From JACRGC01 sp041305345 (GTDB taxonomy: Archaea; Micrarchaeota; Micrarchaeia; Norongarragalinales; SBBD01), in NCBI GenBank assembly GCA_041305345.1, contig JBFYLP010000006.1, forward strand, positions 248,001 to 312,000: a stretch of DNA of 64,000 nucleotides, read 5' to 3'. The notes beneath the pieces are model-generated. The model worked only from the letters and a program-made list of their open reading frames with translations. It searched no databases and had not been told where the DNA came from. Numbering within the stretch: position 1 is the first letter of the stretch; the number at the start of each line of letters is the position of its first letter. Both the position numbers and the translations under genes were made by a program. This document shows positions 35,233 through 44,467 of this stretch, piece after piece.

Positions 35233-36201
35233 TTAGAACATCAATAGGAGGAAGGCTATGAGTGCGATACCCGCCTCAAGAAGGAGCATCGTTAGCACCA
35301 CGTCCCGCTCGCCCATTGGCCTAAGTTTCATTATAAGGTGCGTGATTGATTGCGCCTTTTGCGGGGGGATTAGCACTCCGTTTTTCAGGGTGCCGTAGTT
35401 CTCCCCGGCGAATTTCGTAGCCGCCTTCATCACGAATTCGAGGAAATATGGTGCAAAAAGCACCAATCCGAAGAATTCGAGCTTTCCGATGATGACTGCG
35501 GAAGCGATAGTTGCACCGATAGTATAGGTTCCAACATCGCCCGGGAAGAGCCTTGCGGGATACCAGTTGAAGCGCAGGAACGCGATGCAAGCGGAAAACA
35601 GCGATGCGGAAATGACCATTGCCTCGAACGAGCCCTTCATGAAGGCTGCGGCAAGCACCGCCAGGGAGATTATTGCGCCCATCCCGGCCTCGAGCCCGTT
35701 GAGGCCTGCAAGCATGTTGAACGCATTCGAGGCGCCGCCAATCCCTAAGGGAACCATAGCGAGCGGGTAAAACTGGCCAAAATCCAGGCTGCCAAGCCAC
35801 GGGAAGTGAATGCTCCTGCTTGGGCCCGCACGCACTGCCGAGAGCGGGATTGCTGCAATGAACGGAATTGGCGCCTTGACGGCCTTTTGCAAGGCGAATA
35901 GATCGTCAATAATCCCAAGGATGCCCATTATGACGACGGTGCTAAGTGCGGCAAGGAGAACCTGGACATCGATGCCAAGGTTGAAGCCAAGCGCAATTCC
36001 AGCCAGCAAACCAATCGATGTGCCAGCAACGATGGCAATTCCGCCCATTTCCGGCAGCTTCTCCCCGTTCTTGTTGCGGTCTTTTCCCATAATGCCGGCC
36101 CTGCGGGAGTTCGAGATGATGAAAGGCACGGTTATGTAGGCTGCAAAAAACGAGAATAAGCACGCAGCCAAAAGCACCTCAGGCTGGGAAAACGAGACCA
36201 T
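35233..36201 (-). CDS. Polyprenyl-phosphate GlcNAc-1-phosphate transferase-like (MraY/WecA/GPT family)
   Basis: This 322-residue membrane enzyme of the GT4-type phosphoglycosyltransferase family starts a lipid-linked glycan by moving a sugar-1-phosphate from a UDP-sugar to a polyprenyl phosphate. Family motifs are present: ILGIIDDLFALQ (about 88-99) with the catalytic Asp pair, NAFNMLAGLNGLE, and FNWYPARLFPGDVGT with the acidic site. About ten helices fill the sequence. It follows aglB by 3 bp and has a GGTG ribosome-site core inside the aglB end, so the enzymes that start and finish N-glycosylation are one transcript. The exact sugar is not readable. Confidence 0.88.
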   Translation of the reverse strand: MVSFSQPEVLLAACLFSFFAAYITVPFIISNSRRAGIMGKDRNKNGEKLPEMGGIAIVAGTSIGLLAGIALGFNLGIDVQVLLAALSTVVIMGILGIIDDLFALQKAVKAPIPFIAAIPLSAVRAGPSRSIHFPWLGSLDFGQFYPLAMVPLGIGGASNAFNMLAGLNGLEAGMGAIISLAVLAAAFMKGSFEAMVISASLFSACIAFLRFNWYPARLFPGDVGTYTIGATIASAVIIGKLEFFGLVLFAPYFLEFVMKAATKFAGENYGTLKNGVLIPPQKAQSITHLIMKLRPMGERDVVLTMLLLEAGIALIAFLLLMF

Positions 36202-36204
36202 GGC

Positions 36205-39009
36205 CTACACCAGTAATTTGAAAATCTTCACCTGCCCGTTGGGCGATTCGTATGCAAGCTCGAAGCCATCTAGCTTCTTGTAGAAGAAAAGGTTCACGAA
36301 CGCCGAATCAACAAGGTGGCTCTCGACCTTTCCATCGGTAAGCGCACCAAGGTCCGGATTGAGGTTCAGGAAGGTGGGCCTTGTGTTGAAGAAGAGGTTG
36401 TTTCCAAGGCTCGAAGGCGCAACCGAGGAATCATCCATCCTTACGAGGCGGGGGCCATCGAGCTGCTTCTGGCTGCCATCGCTTGAGAGGAAGAACACAT
36501 TGCCCGTCTGGTCGATGCAGTATGCCGCCCCGAAGGAAGAGTAGAACATCTGCTTGGGAATAAGGCCGGGGCAGGTGGTTGGCTGGAAAGTGCCGTCGGT
36601 CTTCTGGGTGAGCACGGTATAGATGTATTCGAAATAATGGGTGGTCTCGTATTCGCTTTGGCCGGGGACATTGGTGGAGGGAATTTCCTGCTTGAGGAAA
36701 TCGTACTTGCGGTCATCAACCACCCCGTTGAAAGTCCCGGACAGGTACACAAGAGCGCCCCATTTCTGCACGAGCTCGGAGTCCACAAGTATGTGGGTCG
36801 CCTTATGGTAATGCATTATATCGACCAGCAGCGTGGTGTTTCCGTGGACGAACCCCCTCGCGGTCAATTGGTCGTAATCGCCATAATAGTTGCTCGGATC
36901 AAGCACCGTCTTTGTGCCACCGAAAAAGGTGGTCCAATGGCCGTAATCCCACCAGGACGAAACGCGATAATCCTGGCCCAGGTTCGCCCTCATCCATTTG
37001 GTGGCGTCATTCCAGTCTGAAGTGATGCGCGAGTACTGCAGTTCCGCCATTGACTGGGGGACCGTTTCAAATTGCTTGTATGATGCGGCAACGCCTATCA
37101 GCATAATCAGCATCAGTACGCCAGCCCTGAGCGCATTTTCGTTTGAAACGAGCCTGAATGCGGTGTTCAGCCTCTCGATCAACTCCGCAAGTATCATGAG
37201 GATGAATGGCAATGCAAGCGCAACCGCAAGCGCGAGGTGGACGATGTATTTTACCTTATTGAGCCCGATATAGGCAGTTGGGAAGAATGCTAGCAGGAAC
37301 AATAGTGCCATCTTGTTCTTCTTGTCCTCGTAAAGATAGTAAATTGCCAGTGACAGGATGGAGATCATTAGGTAGAGGAAAACGTCGCCTTCGACGATGA
37401 ACGCAAATAGGCGGCTGACTTCCGGCACGGATGAGGCAAAAAGCTGGCCGATTGCGGAAAAGATGAGGTCGACGTACTGGTTGAGGACAACAAGCGCAAA
37501 TGCCAATGAGCCGTAGCCTGCCTGGTACCAAACGCCCTTCTTCCTAAGGGAGAGAATCGCCAGTATGACTACTAAAACCGTCGAGACGAATAGCAGGGTG
37601 TTGGGGTTCAGCACTCCAAACGATGACTGGAACAGGCCTGCGGAAGTCGCATTTTCCTCCTGGATTGTGCGGTTGAGGGGAGTATCCGATTTCGCATACC
37701 TGAGCAGCGAATTGACAAAGCCCAGCCCCATGGCTGCGATTGGCGTGATCACGGAGATGATCATCAGCACTAGGAGCAGGAGGGCGATGACGCCTGATTT
37801 TGAAAGCTTTTTCGCAATCCCGTATTTCGCGAGGCCGAACAAAAGGACCATTGGCACCATTGCAAACAGCAGGAAAAGGACCGAGGGCGTGATGCTTTCG
37901 AGGGAAACGGTCCCCGATCGGAATTGCGTAAAAAGCAGATTGGAAACAAGGGCAGCCAAAGCTGACAGGCCATAGATGAGCAGATCCCTTAGGCTGATTT
38001 CGCCCGAGTAGTATTCGAGGAAGGAGATCAGCATCGTGTAGCCCGCAAGGATCATAAGAGGCCAGACAAAAGCGCCGGAACCGAGCCCCGAGCACAGGAC
38101 CGCAAATGCGGCCAGAAGCCCCAGGCGGATGCTCTTCCTATTGATTGCTAGGGCGAAAAACGCGAAGATGAACATCGCTGCGAACATACCAAATGGCTGC
38201 TGCTCCGAAACGCCGGCACCTAGCTTCTTTACAAGTTGGGGCGTGAATGCGAACAGCGCCGCGGCGATGAGGCCCACGTATTTATTGGACTCCTCCCGGA
38301 TGAAGAGGAACGCAAGGAATACCATCAAGGCACCCATCAACGGCGGGTAAAACTGGATTGCAAGGATGAGATCGTCCTGGGAGTATTGCTGCTGGGTGAA
38401 ATCGCGGTAAAGGGCATACCAGCCGGCAGTCATATAATGGATTAATGGGAATTCGCGGAAGGTGCGGAAACGCGGGTAGTACGAGATGTCGCTTTTAAAG
38501 GGCGCCTCGCCTTGCAGCACGATTTTTTCAGTTACTGAATCGTAATAATACGGGTCGAATTCGAAGAAACGGGCGTCCCAGGCGCTCGCAAACCTAACAT
38601 AGAAACCCGCGAGCATCAGCAAGAGGAGGATCGCATACACGGCAACTGCAAGCGGCCTTTGCTCTATGCTTCTTCTATAGTAATCGGGATCGAAATAATT
38701 GCGGATCCTGGAAAAATTGGCCCGGGCCTGTTTCTGGAGGAACATCACAACCAAGGAGATGGCGGCGACGAGGAAGAGGTTGATGACTACCAAAGCGGAG
38801 GAAAACGCCATTCCCAGGATTATGAACTCTAGAAAAAGGAGTACGGGATTTGCAAGCCAGCCCAGAATCAGGCCAATGAGCAACTTGTCGGTGGAATTGA
38901 GCTTCGTGCCCCGGAGAATGGCAAAGGAGAGCAAGACGCCCGGAAGAGCCGTCACTGCCAGGACAAGAAGCATTGCTAGTACGTTGAAAGCCACTGCATT
39001 CCCCCTCAT
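36205..39009 (-). CDS. aglB: Oligosaccharyltransferase AglB (STT3)
   Basis: AglB moves the finished glycan from its lipid carrier to Asn in N-x-S/T sequons of exported proteins. The 934-residue protein has about 16 transmembrane helices and a large C-terminal outer domain. The sequon-binding motif WWDYG is at 686-690 and the acidic metal motif EFDPYYY is at 150-156. The latter lies about 100 residues later than usual because three extra hydrophobic helices precede the first canonical one. A TATATA box sits about 30 nt before ATG 39009. It is the end point of the glycan locus from 35 to 64 kb and probably acts on the sequon-rich protein at 22226. Confidence 0.95.
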   Translation of the reverse strand: MRGNAVAFNVLAMLLVLAVTALPGVLLSFAILRGTKLNSTDKLLIGLILGWLANPVLLFLEFIILGMAFSSALVVINLFLVAAISLVVMFLQKQARANFSRIRNYFDPDYYRRSIEQRPLAVAVYAILLLLMLAGFYVRFASAWDARFFEFDPYYYDSVTEKIVLQGEAPFKSDISYYPRFRTFREFPLIHYMTAGWYALYRDFTQQQYSQDDLILAIQFYPPLMGALMVFLAFLFIREESNKYVGLIAAALFAFTPQLVKKLGAGVSEQQPFGMFAAMFIFAFFALAINRKSIRLGLLAAFAVLCSGLGSGAFVWPLMILAGYTMLISFLEYYSGEISLRDLLIYGLSALAALVSNLLFTQFRSGTVSLESITPSVLFLLFAMVPMVLLFGLAKYGIAKKLSKSGVIALLLLVLMIISVITPIAAMGLGFVNSLLRYAKSDTPLNRTIQEENATSAGLFQSSFGVLNPNTLLFVSTVLVVILAILSLRKKGVWYQAGYGSLAFALVVLNQYVDLIFSAIGQLFASSVPEVSRLFAFIVEGDVFLYLMISILSLAIYYLYEDKKNKMALLFLLAFFPTAYIGLNKVKYIVHLALAVALALPFILMILAELIERLNTAFRLVSNENALRAGVLMLIMLIGVAASYKQFETVPQSMAELQYSRITSDWNDATKWMRANLGQDYRVSSWWDYGHWTTFFGGTKTVLDPSNYYGDYDQLTARGFVHGNTTLLVDIMHYHKATHILVDSELVQKWGALVYLSGTFNGVVDDRKYDFLKQEIPSTNVPGQSEYETTHYFEYIYTVLTQKTDGTFQPTTCPGLIPKQMFYSSFGAAYCIDQTGNVFFLSSDGSQKQLDGPRLVRMDDSSVAPSSLGNNLFFNTRPTFLNLNPDLGALTDGKVESHLVDSAFVNLFFYKKLDGFELAYESPNGQVKIFKLLV

Positions 39010-39093
39010 CGAAATAAGATAAATAATGTTGTGGGGATATATATTCCGAACATCCTTTTAAAGCAAACGGTTTAATGAAGAGCGTCGGTAGTA

Positions 39094-39996
39094 ATGGCCA
39101 AAATTTCCATAGGGATTGCTGCTTATAATGAGGAAAAAACCATCCAAAAAAGCATCGAGTCGGCACTTGAATCGTTGCCTTCCCCTTCGGAAGTCATCGT
39201 GGTTGCAAGCGGCTGCACCGATGGGACGGTGCAAATCGCCCAAGGGATTGCCACGCGCAACCACAAGGTTAGGCTCTTTGTTGAGAAGGAAAGGAAGGGC
39301 AAGGGAAGTGCGATCAACATCATCCTGCGGAATGCGGTTGGCGATTTCATCATCATGACCGATGCGGACTTGAGCTTCCCGCCGCATTCCCCAAAGGCAC
39401 TGCTTTCCAAAATGGGGAAAAAAACCGGTGCCGTGAGCGGAAGGCCGGAGTATCACGCCTCGGCGCCGATGTTCAAATGGTGGGCCAGATTTGCATCCGA
39501 ATGCGCGAACAGGCAGAGGATTGTAAGGGAGAGGAAGGGCTTCCACGGGATTTCGGGCTATCTTTACGCGATCCGGAGGGGGATCGTGAGGGGCATTCCC
39601 GCCAGCGCAAAGAGCGAGGATGCTTATGTTGGCGAAATCGTGAAGGAGAAGGGGTATGGGATCAGCTATGCGCCGGATGCAACCGTTAGCGTCGGGTATG
39701 CCGAAAACTACCGCGATTATTTGACGCAGAAGATCCGGACGCACTTCGGGCATTTGGAAGTGTTCGACAAGGACGGCTCCGGAAGCGCGATGGAATCAGT
39801 AAAAAAGGCAAGCGGAATGAGGAGTGAAATCCGGCAATATTTCGGGGTGGCAAATGAGATGATCCGCACCCCGGCGGAAGGCGCTTATTTCGTTTTCTAC
39901 CTTTTCACGGAAGTGCTCGTATGGGCAGCTGCGTTCCTGAAATTCTACTTCAAGGGGGAGGAGGAGTGGAAGCAGATAAAGAGCACGAAGAAATGA
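39094..39996 (+). CDS. Family 2 glycosyltransferase
   Basis: This 300-residue GT-A enzyme uses a nucleotide- or lipid-linked sugar. Its nucleotide site is visible: IAAYNEEKTI at the start, VVASGCTDGT (36-45), and the metal-binding TDADLS (89-94). A C-terminal amphipathic/hydrophobic stretch (about 266-285) may hold it at the membrane. The TATA-like TTTTAAAG about 31 nt before the ATG suggests a leaderless gene. It is divergent from aglB and is probably part of the same glycan assembly pathway; donor and acceptor are unknown. Confidence 0.85.
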   Translation: MAKISIGIAAYNEEKTIQKSIESALESLPSPSEVIVVASGCTDGTVQIAQGIATRNHKVRLFVEKERKGKGSAINIILRNAVGDFIIMTDADLSFPPHSPKALLSKMGKKTGAVSGRPEYHASAPMFKWWARFASECANRQRIVRERKGFHGISGYLYAIRRGIVRGIPASAKSEDAYVGEIVKEKGYGISYAPDATVSVGYAENYRDYLTQKIRTHFGHLEVFDKDGSGSAMESVKKASGMRSEIRQYFGVANEMIRTPAEGAYFVFYLFTEVLVWAAAFLKFYFKGEEEWKQIKSTKK

Positions 39997-40074
39997 ATTG
40001 CCCTTTGGAAAGGTTAGTCATGATAGGCCACTAGTCATTCCGTCAGGGGAGTGTAGTTGCCAATGGAGCGCAGT

Positions 40075-40791
40075 TCATTGGAAGCCGAAATACAAAAGGC
40101 CAATGCACGCGACGGCGAGGACAATGGAAGCGATTTGCATGTTCCTTGCCCTGCTGGTTTTTTCCGCCTTGAGCGCCTCTTCGCTCTTGTAGCTTACCAT
40201 GAACGGCCGGCCATCGTTTGGCGGCACCAGGTGCAAGTTGCCCTTCTCATCGGCCTTCACGAGCCCCATCGCATAAATGCGGTCCCCAATTGAGAGGGCA
40301 TATTCGGTAAAGCGGTAGGGCACGTTTGGCGTTATTGGGATTTTCAGCCCGAAAAGGGATGCCTGAATGCCGCCTTGCGATTCCTCCAGGCCTTCGAATG
40401 TCTTCATTATGTCAAGCCCTCCCGCATTCGAGAGGTCCAATTGGATTTTTCCTGTGCCATCATCCAGGTAAAAAGGGACCGCCTGCTTCGAATCGGTGAT
40501 CTTCGCCCACTCATAACGCACTCCGCCCTTGTCGGTCCTGCGTTCCTCGCGGCGCTCCACAATGTATCGGTAGTAGACGCAGTCCTTCCCCGTCTTTGGA
40601 GATTGCAGTTTTGCGCCCATTGGCGTAACGGCGCCACTGAGTTCAGCCATCACACCGTGCGTGACTTCCTTCACCGTTGCGTTCATGCGCCGCATGTATT
40701 CGAGCTCGTTTCGTGCCTGCGAAGATTTGAAGTGCGTGAACACGGAAACCGCTCCAAGGACGGTGCCAACAACGACGTATGCAAGGTTCAT
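40075..40791 (-). CDS. GIDE-domain membrane protein
   Basis: A 238-residue membrane protein with one helix at each end (about 3-19 and 217-236) and a central GIDE (BAM) domain, as in the mitochondrial ubiquitin ligase MUL1 but without a RING domain. The core is recognisable: L-x-S-P-K-T-G-K-D-C-V-Y-Y-R-Y (about 63-77), then a WAKITDS strand and VPFYLDDGTGKIQLDLS. Prokaryotic members are of unknown function and are typically anchored with the domain outside or at the membrane surface. It follows the dehydratase gene on the same strand by 78 bp; no functional link is clear. Confidence 0.75.
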   Translation of the reverse strand: MNLAYVVVGTVLGAVSVFTHFKSSQARNELEYMRRMNATVKEVTHGVMAELSGAVTPMGAKLQSPKTGKDCVYYRYIVERREERRTDKGGVRYEWAKITDSKQAVPFYLDDGTGKIQLDLSNAGGLDIMKTFEGLEESQGGIQASLFGLKIPITPNVPYRFTEYALSIGDRIYAMGLVKADEKGNLHLVPPNDGRPFMVSYKSEEALKAEKTSRARNMQIASIVLAVACIGLLYFGFQ

Positions 40792-40868
40792 CAGCGACCA
40801 CCGAATTGGTAATGCGACCAGCGCTTTTTAAAATGTGCCCGGGCGAGGTTTGTTCGCGAAAAAAGCCC

Positions 40869-41861
40869 TTAATGCAGCATCCTATTCGACCGGAAGAACT
40901 CGTCGTACCAAGCGATCGTCTTGCCAAGGCCTTTTTCGAGGTCGTATTTTGGCGACCAGCCAAGGATGCGCTTTGCCTTTTCGATTGAAAGGTATTGCTC
41001 CGGAATCTCCTTTTCAGCGGAATGCGTCCATTCCGGCTTGGTTTTGGAATTCATCAGCCGTAGCATCAGCTCTACAACTTCCTTCACCTTGTACGCCTTC
41101 CCTGAAGAGAAATTGAAAGCCTCGCCTGCAACCCCCTTCCTGGAGGTTTCCTTGCCGAGAAGCATATAAGCATCGACTATGTCCGCAATGTAAACGAAAT
41201 CCCGCGTGGGGGTGCCGTCGCTTCTCATCACGAGCGGTTTGTTTTGCCTAACGTATTTTATCACTTTGGGGATCAAGCGCCTAAAATTCAAGTCGCCTTC
41301 CCCGTAGGTGTTGCCGCACCTTGCAATGGTTACTGGAAGGCCGTATGTTTTATGGTAGGAATGCGCAATGAGATCGACGCAGGACTTGGAAACCTCGTAA
41401 GGGAACGCACCTTTCAGGGGCATGTCTTCAGTGTACGGAAGCTTGTCTGGTATCCCATATGCCTTGTCGCTTGAGGAGACCACAACGGATTCCACGGTTT
41501 TCGCGTTCCTTGCTGCTTCGAGAATGTTGCACGAGCCCATTATGTTTGACTGGAAGGTGCCCATCGGGTCAGCAAGTGCCGTTGTCACCTGCGTCTGCGC
41601 GCCGACGTGGAAAACCGTTTGGATTTCGTAGTCCGCAATAGTCCTGCGCAGGAGATCGGCATCCTCGAGCTTCCCGTGGACGATAGTGGCATTCTTGAAG
41701 AGCCCCGAGGAGAAGAAGTGCGACCTCGGCACGAAATCCCTAACCAATGCGACCGCATTTCCGCCTCCCGCAAGCAGCCGCTCAAGTATCCCGCCGCCTA
41801 CGAAGCCCGATGCACCCGTCAATAAGACGTTCCGATCATGCCAAAAATCCGGAGAAACCAC
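40869..41861 (-). CDS. NAD-dependent sugar-nucleotide dehydratase/epimerase (CDP-glucose 4,6-dehydratase-like)
   Basis: This 330-residue short-chain dehydrogenase of the extended sugar-nucleotide type has TGASGFVGG (15-23) as the NAD-binding loop, an SSSDKAYG strand with catalytic Ser, and YEVSK as the Tyr-x-x-x-Lys pair. The DKAYG form and the FWHDRNVLLTG start recall CDP-glucose 4,6-dehydratases, which begin 3,6-dideoxy or branched sugar pathways; UDP- or GDP-sugar substrates remain possible. The start is GTG 41861. The C-methyltransferase at 51798 is a typical partner in branched-sugar pathways. Minus-strand TATA-like sequence lies at about 41910. Confidence 0.82.
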   Translation of the reverse strand: MVSPDFWHDRNVLLTGASGFVGGGILERLLAGGGNAVALVRDFVPRSHFFSSGLFKNATIVHGKLEDADLLRRTIADYEIQTVFHVGAQTQVTTALADPMGTFQSNIMGSCNILEAARNAKTVESVVVSSSDKAYGIPDKLPYTEDMPLKGAFPYEVSKSCVDLIAHSYHKTYGLPVTIARCGNTYGEGDLNFRRLIPKVIKYVRQNKPLVMRSDGTPTRDFVYIADIVDAYMLLGKETSRKGVAGEAFNFSSGKAYKVKEVVELMLRLMNSKTKPEWTHSAEKEIPEQYLSIEKAKRILGWSPKYDLEKGLGKTIAWYDEFFRSNRMLH

Positions 41862-42012
41862 GCTCCCTCACCCACGTAAAGAGAATTCAGGTCTAATAAC
41901 CATCTGAAAGCTTTTAATAGCATATCGGCGGGCGGGAGAACAATGCCCCTTGCCGATGCGATGCAAAACCTGCCTGCTTTTATTCCCTTCAAGCGGAATA
42001 ATTCCGATTGAA

Positions 42013-43149
42013 ATGAGGATAGCCATATTGGTGCCGTTTTACCTGCCGGTAATAGGCGGGATGGAATACCATGCATATGAGATGGGCACCGAGCTTCAGA
42101 AGAGGGGGCATGAGGTGGACATCCTTACTGCTGGGATTGACCATTCGGGGAAGAGAATCCTGCCTGCAGTGGAAGTGAAGGACGGATTGACAATCAGGAG
42201 GTACAACGTTTGGCTGAGGCTTGGAAAATTCGCAAGCCTATGGCCGGGTTTCATTTTTGACTTGAACCGGTACGACATCGTCCACGTGCAGAACATGCGG
42301 CAGCCGCATACGGATCTCGCAATGATTTTCGGCAAGCTGATGGGGAAGAAGGTCGTGTTTTCAACGCAATCGCCGCTGCATCAGGGAACGCATTCTAGGA
42401 TCCAGGAGTTTTTCATCAAAATTTACGACAATTTCATCCTGCGAGTCCTTTCCTTGGGGTACGACGCCATTTTCGCGCACCACCAGCTGGAAAAGGATTA
42501 CCTTGTTGCCCACGGGGTGCAAGAATCCAAAATCCGGGTGGTCCATTTGGGAGTAGGCGATGCGACTTTCAGGAAACAGGCATTGGGGTATTTCAAAAAA
42601 TTGAGGAAGGCTCACCCCAGGATTATGCTGTTTGTTGGAAGGCTTAGCAACATGAAGGGGCTGGATGTGCTACTGGAGGCGTTTGCAAAAGCAAAAGGGA
42701 GGGAAAAGTGGGCGCTGGTGCTAGTTGGGCCAGATGGGGGGGAGCTTGGGAAGCTGCAGAGACTGAAGAAAAAACTGTCACTGAACAACGTCTACTTCTG
42801 GGGAAGCGTTACGGAGGAGGAGGTTGAACGCGCAACAGCAGATGCGGATCTCTTCCTGCTGCCATCCGTTTACGAACCCTATGGGCTGGTCCTGATCAAG
42901 GCGATGGCAAAGGGCGTTCCTTGCATATCGATCAACGATGGCGGCCCAACGGAAATTATCAAGAACGGGGAAACCGGGCTGCTTTCAGGATTCGGGGCCG
43001 AACCATTGATGAAAACAATGGAAAAATTGATGAACAATGAAAAGTTAAGGAAAGGGATGGGCAAGAAGGCGGAGAAACGGGCCAGGCAATTCACGCTGAA
43101 GGGAATGGTGGACTCATATGAGAGGGTTTATCAGGAATTGATGGAATAG
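42013..43149 (+). CDS. Family 4 glycosyltransferase
   Basis: This 378-residue GT-B enzyme is a retaining transferase. The N-terminal domain opens with IAILVPFYLPVIGGMEYHAYEMG, and the C-terminal nucleotide-binding domain has RIMLFVGRLSNMKGLDVLLEAF and the E-x7-E site in PSVYEPYGLVLIKAMAKGVP. ATG 42013 is chosen because it fits the family start and has a TTTTATT element about 30-35 nt upstream; an earlier in-frame start adds residues not found in homologues. It heads a five-gene plus-strand run (GT4, GT9, SDR, GT4, GT2). Confidence 0.88.
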   Translation: MRIAILVPFYLPVIGGMEYHAYEMGTELQKRGHEVDILTAGIDHSGKRILPAVEVKDGLTIRRYNVWLRLGKFASLWPGFIFDLNRYDIVHVQNMRQPHTDLAMIFGKLMGKKVVFSTQSPLHQGTHSRIQEFFIKIYDNFILRVLSLGYDAIFAHHQLEKDYLVAHGVQESKIRVVHLGVGDATFRKQALGYFKKLRKAHPRIMLFVGRLSNMKGLDVLLEAFAKAKGREKWALVLVGPDGGELGKLQRLKKKLSLNNVYFWGSVTEEEVERATADADLFLLPSVYEPYGLVLIKAMAKGVPCISINDGGPTEIIKNGETGLLSGFGAEPLMKTMEKLMNNEKLRKGMGKKAEKRARQFTLKGMVDSYERVYQELME

Positions 43150-43196
43150 GGATTGGTGCCGAATAGAAGGGGAAACTGCGCCCGATCGAAGTGAGA

Positions 43197-44393
43197 ATGA
43201 TGGCAAAATACCTAAAAGCGTTTTTTTGGAGGATGCTGACATTGATCAAGAGGCTTTTCCTGATCGCATTCTGCTTTCTTGGGAAACTGCTTATGGACAA
43301 GGAGCAAGCGCTGGATCTGAAAAACGTGAAGAAGATTTTGGTGATCCACGGGGAGCATTCTTCCATAGGGGATGCGGTGATTTTTTCAGCTATTTTGCAT
43401 CCATTGAGGAAAAGATTCCCGGCTGCGAGGATAGAGGTGCTGATGAGGCATCCGGCGGAGGAAGTGATTAAGTACAACCGGAATCTGGATGAGATAATCC
43501 CATATACTGCGGAGGAAGGCACAAATCTGCTGACGCAGGAGTTTGCACCAAGGAAGATCGCAGGGATGCTGCGGAAGCGGAAATATGACCTGGTGATCAC
43601 TTCGGAGCACGCGTTCAGGTTCATCTGGCTTTCCTACATGACAGGCGCCAGGAACCGGATCGGGTATGATTCGGAAGGGCGCGGATTTTTGCTGACGAAA
43701 AAAGTGCCTTATCCGAAATACGAGGATAGGGACCGGCTGGAGCTGGAATATTACCTAGATCTCGTCAGGGCCTTGGGAATCGAGGCTACTCCATCAAGGG
43801 AAATGATGAAAATAAATTATTCGAGTAAGGAGAAAGCTGTTGCGGACAGGTTCCTGAAGGAAAACGGCATCCGGAACGGAGATTTCACAGTGGGGCTGCA
43901 TCCGGGAGGCGGAATTTGGAAGAAGCGATGGCCGCTGTTCAAATTCGCGAAGCTCGCGGAGCTGATGATCAAAAAGCAAAGGGCGAAAATCATCGTGTTC
44001 GGAGGGAATGAAGATGGTGCGCTTGCAGGGCAGATGCAAAAAATGATGAAAGGCAAGATGGCGAATGCAGCCGGGAAATTGAGAATATTGGAGACTGCAG
44101 CGCTCCTGGAGCATTGCAAGCTTGTTGTAGCGAACGATTCCGCGATTTCGCACATGGCTGCAACCACCGGTGCAAAAGTGCTTACATTGTTCGGGGTCGA
44201 CTCGCCAAAAAGGTGGGCGCCTTTCGGGGGCAGCTATATCATGAGGCATCGCCGGCTGGATAAATGCGGCATATTGTGCAATTACGACTACCTTTACGCG
44301 ATTGATGCGTGCTTTGATGAGAAGGAGCCGTACTGCATGAACCGAATTTCAGTGGAGGAGGTCTTCGGTAAAATTGCCAGGATCGCCAAATGA
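43197..44393 (+). CDS. Family 9 glycosyltransferase (heptosyltransferase family)
   Basis: GT9 enzymes of bacteria transfer ADP-activated heptose to lipopolysaccharide core. This 398-residue member shows the family pattern: KKILVIHGEHSSIGDAVIFSAIL (about 45-67), the TVGLHPGGGIWKKRWP site for the donor, and the C-terminal VVANDSAISHMAA and LTLFGVDSPKRWAPFG stretches. A hydrophobic/basic 40-residue N-terminal extension may attach it to the membrane. It lies about 4 kb from the GmhA-GmhB-RfaE2-RfaE1 genes that would make its donor, which supports a heptosyl-transfer role. The start is ATG 43197 (or GTG 43191). Confidence 0.85.
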   Translation: MMAKYLKAFFWRMLTLIKRLFLIAFCFLGKLLMDKEQALDLKNVKKILVIHGEHSSIGDAVIFSAILHPLRKRFPAARIEVLMRHPAEEVIKYNRNLDEIIPYTAEEGTNLLTQEFAPRKIAGMLRKRKYDLVITSEHAFRFIWLSYMTGARNRIGYDSEGRGFLLTKKVPYPKYEDRDRLELEYYLDLVRALGIEATPSREMMKINYSSKEKAVADRFLKENGIRNGDFTVGLHPGGGIWKKRWPLFKFAKLAELMIKKQRAKIIVFGGNEDGALAGQMQKMMKGKMANAAGKLRILETAALLEHCKLVVANDSAISHMAATTGAKVLTLFGVDSPKRWAPFGGSYIMRHRRLDKCGILCNYDYLYAIDACFDEKEPYCMNRISVEEVFGKIARIAK

Positions 44394-44467
44394 TCAGGCA
44401 TCAAAGAAAGTCATACCATTAAAAAGAATGAATAAATGAATCTAAACTTATTTGAGGTGCATTTGCT

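Noticed and set aside
39058..39753. A 231-codon minus-strand frame opposite the GT2 gene
   Set aside because: It overlaps a gene with intact DxD and nucleotide motifs, and its own translation is unusually rich in Arg, His and Pro without pattern.
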